Origin: Canicola haemoglobinophilus | GTDB lineage: Bacteria; Pseudomonadota; Gammaproteobacteria; Enterobacterales; Pasteurellaceae | Assembly (NCBI RefSeq): GCF_002015075.1 | Contig: NZ_MUXZ01000020.1 | Location: 1 to 22,555, forward strand | Direction: 5' to 3' | Length of the DNA: 22,555 nt | Shown: piece after piece, positions 16,302 to 22,555 of the stretch | Layout: each line of letters starts with the position of its first letter | Position numbering within the stretch: position 1 is the first letter of the stretch | Position numbers and translations under genes: made by a program | Notes under the pieces: generated by a model | The model's input: the letters and a program-made list of their open reading frames with translations, nothing else | The model's database searches: none | Told to the model about the DNA's origin: nothing

Positions 16302-19300
16302 TGCATTCTCTCAAACATTTGCTGTAGATAGTTTTTTTCCATAAATAAAATATGTCGTTCGGCAAGTTCTTCTTCGGTTAATTCCATATTTACCCAATCT
16401 TTCAATTTGGTAATAGACAAAATAAAACTATTGAGTGCCAGATTTGAATCAGCAATTTTTGCTTCTAATTCTTTGATTTCTTGATACAAGCCAAATTTAG
16501 GATCGCTTAAATCCATATTGCGAATACCTTTTGGATCGACAAAATTCAGCCATTGTTTATCACTTGTATGATCAACTACCCACAATAAAAAGTCAGGATA
16601 GAAATTACCCGCTAAAGCAAAGCCCAAGCCTTTGTCTTTACGGTCTGCATTTCGCATTAAATAGAGCGATCTGCCGCCTAGCCATTTTGCTAATTCACCT
16701 GTTTTTTCTGCTTGGATTAAATCTTGGATAAACTGTATTTCACTTTCTGCCGCAAGTGGTAGTGGTGAAATTTTTATTGGTAAACCTGTGGATTTATTAA
16801 GGGAAAGTAACGGATAAAACAAATGGCTATTAAAACAAATCGCCTTAAATTCAGAAAGCGGCGACTGCCAATTCATCGCTTGCTCAATTTTTTTCTCTCG
16901 AATTAAATTTGCTAACTCTTCGATTTTTTCGACCGCTTGTTCACGCTCATAAGGCAAGTTGTCATCTTCGCCAAACAACATTTTGTATGTATCAAAAAAT
17001 GAACCATTTTCTTCGGTCACTATGGCAGTTTCCATAAATTGCTGTTCATAAGCTACTTTCAAACGGCGGTAAAATTGGTCGGTATATTCTTTCAACAACT
17101 GAAGCAAAATATCTTGTTGCGTTTGAATATCGGCAAAGCTGCGAATTTCCATCGCTGAATTTGGTACATAGAGCAAATACCAATCATCATGATTTTCCAC
17201 AAATTTACGCAAACCCTCACGACTGACTCGTAAATTCGACCAAGTGCGTTCCATTTTGTATTGCTGTAAATCTAAATAGAGCTTATCCCAATCAAACAAA
17301 GCAAAAATTTCTCGTTTGAATTTATTGCTTTCACGCTCGTCCTTATCACTTTGACGAACCACTTTAGAACTCAATGCCTCTAATCTCGGATACAGATCTA
17401 ACACCGCTAAAATCGGCTTAATTTTGCCTTGAGCAAATTCAGGTAATTCATAAAGCTGCACCATTTCTTGACGTTTAAAGCCCATTTTTTGATTATCTTT
17501 ATAGCCATCTTTTAAACGTAAGGTTTTTAAGGCTACATTGGTAGGCAATTTTTTCTGTACTGGAAAATCTAGCTGCAACACTTCATCTGGCGATTGAATG
17601 CCCTCTTCTTCCAAGTATTCACGAAATTTCGCCATATAATCGGCTTTAATGCCGAAAATATTGAGCGTTTCTAATTTATCTAACCCCAAACCTTTCGGCA
17701 TTTGGTTTATTGGCGTTCTTCGTAAAGAAAAATCACGCCCTTTTAAGCGTACGCCACGCCCAAAAAGCTGAATAATTTGTGAGCCTTCACCCTTGCCCAT
17801 ATTAAGTAGGCCCATCGTTGAAACTCGCCAGCTTGACCAACCTTCAGTAAATTTACGAGAGCCAATCAGTAAATTAAGCGTTGAGCTATCTTGGTTTATC
17901 GTGCCAAACAAGCTGTCTGAAAACTCATCTTGCTGAACCGACACATTCTCCAATTCCACCGCACTTTTGAGTAATTCACTACTGTCGCCAACGTTAATCA
18001 AAGCAAAATAATCGCTATTGCCTACTTTTAACGCCACTTCGCCTGAGGCTTTTTTAATATTATGTAAATAAAGATGTGAGGCACTTTCCGTATTAAATAA
18101 GGTTTTTAGAATATCTGTGTAAAGGGCATCTAAATCGCCTTTAAAACTCGCTAACGGCAAAAAGCGATGACGGAAAATCGCATTGCCTTTGCTATCTAAA
18201 AGTAACGGTTCATCGCATAACAAATCATTTAGCCACGCCAAAATTTGTGAGCGGTTTTTGCTATCTAAAAAATAGGCTAACTGTTCCACTACCGTCCAAA
18301 TATCACTATTTTCGGCATTCACCGTATTGCCTACAAACACCCATAAAGGTTTATGCAAATTGTAAGCGGTTAATTTTTCTTGATTTTTGGCAAACAAATA
18401 AAGCTGTTGATAAAAGGACAATAAACTTGCCACAAAATACTTGCGATCATTATCGGCAACACCGTAATCTTCCGCTTTCATATTCAAAATAGAAAACTCT
18501 TTGCCATAACCATCGGCATAGAAAAACTTATAAGAATAGTCAAACAGTACGCATTTAGCGTAGGTTTCAAATACTGCTTTTTGCTTGGCGTCTTGTTTAT
18601 CAGCAAAGCTGGTCGGGATTTTTTGTACCTCGGCTTTTTTGCTAATTCCCTTTTCTTTACCGATCTTTTTTTGAATATCAAATAAACAATCTTTCGCTGT
18701 TTTGCCGTCTTTCACCGCCTGCCCGAAAGTTGCGGAATACTCAAAAGCAAAACCATCGCCAATCAATTTTTGGCGGCGAGCCAGCCATTGATCACCTGAT
18801 GACCCACGATGCCCTTCGTCCACCAGTACTAATTTATTTAAATCTAAAAAGCGATCAACAGCTACCGTCAGTTCACCCTCTTTATCTGCTAGCTTGTTAA
18901 TATCCATAATTTGAATATCATTAAATAAGCCTATCCCTTGGAAGGGTTTATTTTTGTCAAAAAGGTTAGCTGATAAACCTGACGCAGTAAATTCCGCCAA
19001 ATGTTGCTTTGACAGACTGTCATTGGGGGTAATCACAAATACAGTTAAATCTTTATTTTTTTGATAATGCTGATATTGCAAAATATTGACGTGCATTAAC
19101 AAGGTTTTACCGCTGCCTGTGGCATTCCAAAAGGCTAACTTATTTAAATCACTTAATTCATATAAATCAAAGTCAGGAAAAGTGCTATCGCTCTCTTTAA
19201 GTAAAACAAGCTGTTCGTTTAATTGATCTAACAATTCATTCGAACGGTTAAAATAAAAATCCAAATAAATTTCGGTGAATAACAGCGAAAGATATTGGAA

Positions 19301-19591
19301 GTATTTGAGATTTAAAATATGCCCTTCATCTTTATTACGCTTTTCTGTGATTTGTTGCCAATGTTTAACAATATTCAAATCATAACGACGTAAATCATTT
19401 AGCGAAATTAAATCAGTTTGAAATAATTGTTCGCCAGTTAGTTCAACAAAAAACTTCGTTTGCCCATCATTATCAATGCCTTCAAAGCGATCATTACCCA
19501 AGCGTTGTTTAAATTTTTCAAGGCTATCTTGATTAAACAGCGATAATAAATAGCGATTTAAAATAAGATTATCGTGGAAAGTGCGTTTCAT
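16298..19591 (-). CDS. Type III restriction enzyme Res-like subunit: SF2 helicase with C-terminal PD-(D/E)XK motif
   Basis: This 1097-aa protein has the layout of a type III Res subunit but an unusual sequence. SF2 motifs are Walker A ATGSGKT (157-163), motif II DEGH (258-261, in place of DEAH), motif III SAT (286-288), motif V TEGWSSWRVSTMGLLN (about 582-597) and motif VI QLFGRGVRLKGR (608-619). Near the C terminus PDFLLWV (D1000) and FVDPKG (D1019-P-K1021) form a plausible PD-(D/E)XK nuclease core, as in type III Res and many DNases. It is longer than the roughly 970 aa of classical EcoP1I/EcoP15I Res, with about 150 residues before Walker A. The gene begins 3 nt after the methyltransferase stop and overlaps the SNF2 gene by 4 nt. 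In type III systems Res needs Mod for DNA recognition; I infer the same here. An uptake signal lies at 17958-17966. Confidence 0.88.
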   Translation of the reverse strand: MKRTFHDNLILNRYLLSLFNQDSLEKFKQRLGNDRFEGIDNDGQTKFFVELTGEQLFQTDLISLNDLRRYDLNIVKHWQQITEKRNKDEGHILNLKYFQYLSLLFTEIYLDFYFNRSNELLDQLNEQLVLLKESDSTFPDFDLYELSDLNKLAFWNATGSGKTLLMHVNILQYQHYQKNKDLTVFVITPNDSLSKQHLAEFTASGLSANLFDKNKPFQGIGLFNDIQIMDINKLADKEGELTVAVDRFLDLNKLVLVDEGHRGSSGDQWLARRQKLIGDGFAFEYSATFGQAVKDGKTAKDCLFDIQKKIGKEKGISKKAEVQKIPTSFADKQDAKQKAVFETYAKCVLFDYSYKFFYADGYGKEFSILNMKAEDYGVADNDRKYFVASLLSFYQQLYLFAKNQEKLTAYNLHKPLWVFVGNTVNAENSDIWTVVEQLAYFLDSKNRSQILAWLNDLLCDEPLLLDSKGNAIFRHRFLPLASFKGDLDALYTDILKTLFNTESASHLYLHNIKKASGEVALKVGNSDYFALINVGDSSELLKSAVELENVSVQQDEFSDSLFGTINQDSSTLNLLIGSRKFTEGWSSWRVSTMGLLNMGKGEGSQIIQLFGRGVRLKGRDFSLRRTPINQMPKGLGLDKLETLNIFGIKADYMAKFREYLEEEGIQSPDEVLQLDFPVQKKLPTNVALKTLRLKDGYKDNQKMGFKRQEMVQLYELPEFAQGKIKPILAVLDLYPRLEALSSKVVRQSDKDERESNKFKREIFALFDWDKLYLDLQQYKMERTWSNLRVSREGLRKFVENHDDWYLLYVPNSAMEIRSFADIQTQQDILLQLLKEYTDQFYRRLKVAYEQQFMETAIVTEENGSFFDTYKMLFGEDDNLPYEREQAVEKIEELANLIREKKIEQAMNWQSPLSEFKAICFNSHLFYPLLSLNKSTGLPIKISPLPLAAESEIQFIQDLIQAEKTGELAKWLGGRSLYLMRNADRKDKGLGFALAGNFYPDFLLWVVDHTSDKQWLNFVDPKGIRNMDLSDPKFGLYQEIKELEAKIADSNLALNSFILSITKLKDWVNMELTEEELAERHILFMEKNYLQQMFERMQ
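17958..17966 (-). repeat. DNA uptake signal core inside the res-like gene
   Basis: An exact ACCGCACTT within the coding region, unpaired. Confidence 0.8.
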
Positions 19592-19594
19592 TTT

Positions 19595-22555
19595 TTATTC
19601 CCCAAACATACGGCTTAAAAACTCACTTTCAATCGACCGCACTTTAAGCGTTTTTACGCTCTCATCGCTGTCAGTGAAGACGGTTGGGATATTGTGATCG
19701 CCATTAATATAGATCACATCAAATGTTTCACTTTGGCTATAAATATCCTTATTACTTAAATCAATTTTTTGTTTTCGCAATAATTCATTTAATTTTTCAT
19801 ACCCAATCTCTTCACAATCACGCCATAAAATTAATACTTTTTCTCCAGTTGGCAATTTCCCTTTTACAAAAACTCTATTACGCTTTTCACGCTGATCATC
19901 AATTTCACTTACTCGCAAGCCAATCAAATAGTTAAAGGTCTCCACCAAATCAATGGTTTTAGCTTCATAAGCACCTGCGGACGTGGTGGCAATATTGAGT
20001 TGATAGTCAAAAGGCTTGGCGAAATGTTGTGTATTGAGTAGCGAATCTCGGCTTTCTACCTCTAGCATATAGTGCAATAGATAGTCGTTTTGTACTGTCT
20101 CCGATAAGCCCATTTCTGCCAAATCTTGACCATGTTTACGCAATTCTAGATTGTTAAGCGTGTCTTCGTAGCTTTCCAGTTTTAGTACTTTGACGATTTG
20201 CGATACACCGTCAAATGTTCCATTGTTCGATTGTGGTTTGCCGTCTTTCCATTCTTTGGCAAAAATCACTTTTTGTACTCGTGGTTTTAGTACGCTGTCA
20301 AAATACTCGCCTTGTTCCACCAAGATATATTTACGGTTGCCCTTGTCTTCTCGGTTAAGGTTGATCACTGCGTGGGCGGTTGTGCCAGAGCCTGCGAAGT
20401 AGTCTAGGATTACATCGGTTTTTGATAAGGTAATAGAAGCTATCCTATGAATTAGATTGGTATTTTTAGGATTTGGAAAAACCGAATTTCCAGAAAATAA
20501 ATTTTTTAATTCAGTCGTACCTGATGAAATATTGATTATGTTTTTAGGTGCATTAAAACCGAATTGTTTAAAATAAGCACTAAATTTTCCATTACTTTTT
20601 TTAATAACAACTTCATTTATACGCTCTTTGAAACTATCAAAACCCCATCTCCAACGATGCAATAAATTTGAACGTTTGCCAGCCCGAATAGGTACATATC
20701 CTTGATTTATTAAATCTGTATTATCGGTATAAACAAGATTTTCGTCATTTAAGTGAATTAGTGATTTGTCATAATCCATTAAAGGTACTATATCTTTTGT
20801 TTTGGGGTTGAAGTAAATTGTGTAACCCATATCAGGACGTGTATACAATGCTGTCGGTGCATCATTTAAATTACGCAAAGTTTCATTAACTGCATCAATA
20901 TGATAAATTTTTGAACTATCTTTATTAACACCGTGTGCCAAACAATATTCATTATTCACTTGTATTTTTACGCCCTCACCAGATTGATTTGCACCTGTTA
21001 AAATGATTATGTCAGCTAAAAAGTTCTTTTCTCCTAAAAGTTCATCTGTAATTAGTTTTAAACGTGTTTGCTCATTATCATCAATACTTTGGAATAGTAC
21101 ACTTGATTGATTAAGTAAGTATTTTGCCAATGAAAGACGATTGTGGATAAGGGTTGCCCAAGTTGAACTTGGATAACCATCTTTATATATAAATTTTCCC
21201 TTTGCACGGTCATCTTCCGTATTATAAGGCGGATCAATATAAATACATTTCACCTGTTCTTTATATCTTTCCTGCAATAAATTGAGGGCTTGGAAATTAT
21301 CCGAATGAATCAGCAAGCCATTAGTTTTCTCATCTAAATCGTGTAGCTCGTTTAATACTTCAGCTTGGAATTTCGGTTCAAATAAAGAAGTGTCCACCAC
21401 TAAGTGCGGATAATTTTTGCAAATTTCTGCCGCACTTTGACCGCTTGTATCCACGTTAAACAAGGCTTGCCATTGGGCGGTTTGTTTTGGATTATCTAAT
21501 GCTGTCTGTACTTGAGTTTCATCTAAGTGATCGAGCGTAATCAGATAATGGCAGCCTGCCACAAATTTCTTTTTGAGCCATAATTTCTTTTGGAAATCTT
21601 CTAATTGAGCTAAAAAGGCAATAATTTCTTTTGCGACGGTTTTTAAGGTTTTAATGGTTTGTAGGTTTTGTTCAATATGTGAAAAATCAGTGCTATCTTG
21701 AATATTATCCAAGTTCATCACTTCATTTTTAATATAAAAATCCAACTCTTGATTTAAAAACTTACCAAGATTTTTATGAATAAAATAATCAGCAGTGTTT
21801 TTGGCGGTGTAGTCGGTCAGATATTTTTCTAACAAGGTGCGGTTTTTGTTTTTTTCCGTTGGCATTGGGGTAAAAATGCCTTGGAATTTATCGGAAATTG
21901 CAAAATTTTGGATTTTTGCCACCGCTTGCGTGAGATAATCTGCCTGTTTTTCTTTTTTATTTACCGCTTTATACTCAAAACGAATGGTGAGTAAATCGCC
22001 ATTTTCTTCGATTGGCAAAATATCTGTTTGAATTTCATCGCCGTTTTCGTCTATTTCGATTTTGATTTTGGGTTCAATCAAAGCAAAAACTCGGGCTTGA
22101 TCGTTGTCCTTACGGTTGTCTTTTGTTGTATCTGCCTCCACAAGACGAAATTGCACTTTTTTGCCGTTTTCTAGTGTGAAAAGATAATTGCTAAAATTTT
22201 CGCCCGACTTGGTGTAATACTGGTCTTTGTTCGCCCAATGTAGCATCACTTCTTCGCCAGCGTAGGGAATGGCGTAGGTATCGCCTTTATAGCGGCGTTG
22301 GCTAATGAAATCGCCTTGGTCGTAATAGCGTGAAAAGAAGGTGTAGAGATGGTTATAAACGCTGTTGGCTTGTTCAAAATTTCCGTTAAATGCCGTATTG
22401 ATTTTGTTTGGTAGCATTTTTTGTAGAAATTCGTTGATTTGCGTTTGGCGTGAATTAAGAATGCGATAAATGCCGAAATCTAAATCGGGCTGATTAATTT
22501 GAAAAATTTCTTGCAATTTATTGATAAGTTGAGCAAGCTGTGCTGTGCTGTGCTG
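19595..22555 (-). CDS. Site-specific DNA adenine methyltransferase, Mod-like, large N-terminal extension (5' partial)
   Basis: Beta-class N6-adenine methyltransferase: the catalytic motif DPPYNT precedes the SAM-binding motif FAGSGTT, the order used by type III Mod. Numbering from the first possible in-window start (TTG at 22516), DPPYNT is 428-433 and DYFAGSGTT is 705-713, leaving about 240 residues between them for target recognition and about 260 after. Classical Mod proteins are about 600-700 aa; here over 400 residues of unknown function come first (beginning near LDFGIYRILNSRQTQINEF). The TTG is unlikely to be the real start: the frame stays open through 13 more codons to the window edge, including a CAGCA repeat, so the gene starts outside. 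The other two frames downstream of the repeat meet stops within 25 codons. It is the first in-window gene of the three-gene operon and ends 3 nt before res. An uptake signal lies near its 3' end at 19636-19644. Confidence 0.92.
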   Translation of the reverse strand, partial: QHSTAQLAQLINKLQEIFQINQPDLDFGIYRILNSRQTQINEFLQKMLPNKINTAFNGNFEQANSVYNHLYTFFSRYYDQGDFISQRRYKGDTYAIPYAGEEVMLHWANKDQYYTKSGENFSNYLFTLENGKKVQFRLVEADTTKDNRKDNDQARVFALIEPKIKIEIDENGDEIQTDILPIEENGDLLTIRFEYKAVNKKEKQADYLTQAVAKIQNFAISDKFQGIFTPMPTEKNKNRTLLEKYLTDYTAKNTADYFIHKNLGKFLNQELDFYIKNEVMNLDNIQDSTDFSHIEQNLQTIKTLKTVAKEIIAFLAQLEDFQKKLWLKKKFVAGCHYLITLDHLDETQVQTALDNPKQTAQWQALFNVDTSGQSAAEICKNYPHLVVDTSLFEPKFQAEVLNELHDLDEKTNGLLIHSDNFQALNLLQERYKEQVKCIYIDPPYNTEDDRAKGKFIYKDGYPSSTWATLIHNRLSLAKYLLNQSSVLFQSIDDNEQTRLKLITDELLGEKNFLADIIILTGANQSGEGVKIQVNNEYCLAHGVNKDSSKIYHIDAVNETLRNLNDAPTALYTRPDMGYTIYFNPKTKDIVPLMDYDKSLIHLNDENLVYTDNTDLINQGYVPIRAGKRSNLLHRWRWGFDSFKERINEVVIKKSNGKFSAYFKQFGFNAPKNIINISSGTTELKNLFSGNSVFPNPKNTNLIHRIASITLSKTDVILDYFAGSGTTAHAVINLNREDKGNRKYILVEQGEYFDSVLKPRVQKVIFAKEWKDGKPQSNNGTFDGVSQIVKVLKLESYEDTLNNLELRKHGQDLAEMGLSETVQNDYLLHYMLEVESRDSLLNTQHFAKPFDYQLNIATTSAGAYEAKTIDLVETFNYLIGLRVSEIDDQREKRNRVFVKGKLPTGEKVLILWRDCEEIGYEKLNELLRKQKIDLSNKDIYSQSETFDVIYINGDHNIPTVFTDSDESVKTLKVRSIESEFLSRMFGE
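19636..19644 (-). repeat. DNA uptake signal core near the 3' end of mod
   Basis: An exact ACCGCACTT in the coding region, encoding part of the C-terminal SVKTLKVRS stretch on the minus strand. Confidence 0.8.
22538..22555 (-). repeat. Pentanucleotide tandem repeat (CAGCA)n in the mod 5' coding region, cut by the window edge
   Basis: The last 18 bases read CAGCA x3 plus CAG on the minus strand and continue out of the window. The tract is in frame with mod and encodes the cyclic peptide Gln-His-Ser-Thr-Ala; it has no stop in any frame. A 5-bp unit changes the frame with each copy gained or lost, which is the standard phase-variation device of Pasteurellaceae and Neisseria mod genes. Copy number cannot be determined here. 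Confidence 0.8.

Noticed and set aside
22514..22516. TTG at 22516 as the real start of the methyltransferase
   Set aside because: The frame is open upstream through the CAGCA repeat to the edge. There is no purine-rich ribosome binding site before the TTG, and the upstream codons encode a continuous helix-like segment (LAQLINKLQEIFQ).
13434..22555. CRISPR array, prophage, transposase or integrase genes associated with the island
   Set aside because: No direct-repeat/spacer pattern, no recombinase-like protein and no tRNA gene is visible in the window.

Overview
The window looks like chromosomal DNA of a Pasteurellaceae member, most likely Haemophilus of the influenzae/haemolyticus lineage. 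The bases are AT-rich. The 9-bp core of the Haemophilus DNA uptake signal (AAGTGCGGT / ACCGCACTT) occurs exactly at least 13 times, often as inverted pairs that double as terminators. The MreBCD, UvrA, SSB, BioB and ThiBPQ proteins are of gammaproteobacterial type.

Layout. (1) 131-2354 (+): a secreted Sel1-repeat protein whose frame is broken by one apparent extra base near a G4 run at 287-290. (2) 2357-5027 (-): the cell-shape operon mreB-mreC-mreD, with a terminator-like hairpin between mreB and mreC. (3) 5199-8690: divergent uvrA (-) and ssb (+), sharing an intergenic region with a LexA-box-like site over the uvrA -35. (4) 8756-13236 (-): thiB-thiP-thiQ (thiamine ABC importer) followed closely by bioB, led by a TATAAT promoter and a clear TPP riboswitch. 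(5) 13434-22555 (-): a tightly coupled three-gene defence-type operon.

The last region is the most interesting. The genes, in order of transcription, are a very large beta-class adenine methyltransferase of Mod type (over 980 residues, 5' end outside the window), a type III Res-like helicase with a C-terminal PD-(D/E)XK motif (1097 aa), and a RapA/SNF2-like translocase (955 aa). Mod and Res are 3 nt apart; Res and SNF2 overlap by 4 nt (ATGA). All catalytic motifs visible in the three proteins are intact. The methyltransferase frame runs unbroken to the window edge through a pentanucleotide repeat (CAGCA)n, so the coding region starts upstream and the gene is probably phase-variable by slippage. 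The part of the methyltransferase between its catalytic motifs, where the target-recognition domain lies, is clearly more AT-rich than the 3' flank, suggesting specificity exchange. I read this as a non-canonical, probably phase-variable type III-like restriction-modification system with an added SNF2 motor. It is not a canonical Mod/Res pair, and I see no DrmA, DrmB, BREX or type I specificity genes within the window.

Limits: all calls are by eye. Gene names for the housekeeping genes rest on clear motif and length recognition. The function of the three-gene operon is inferred from motifs only.
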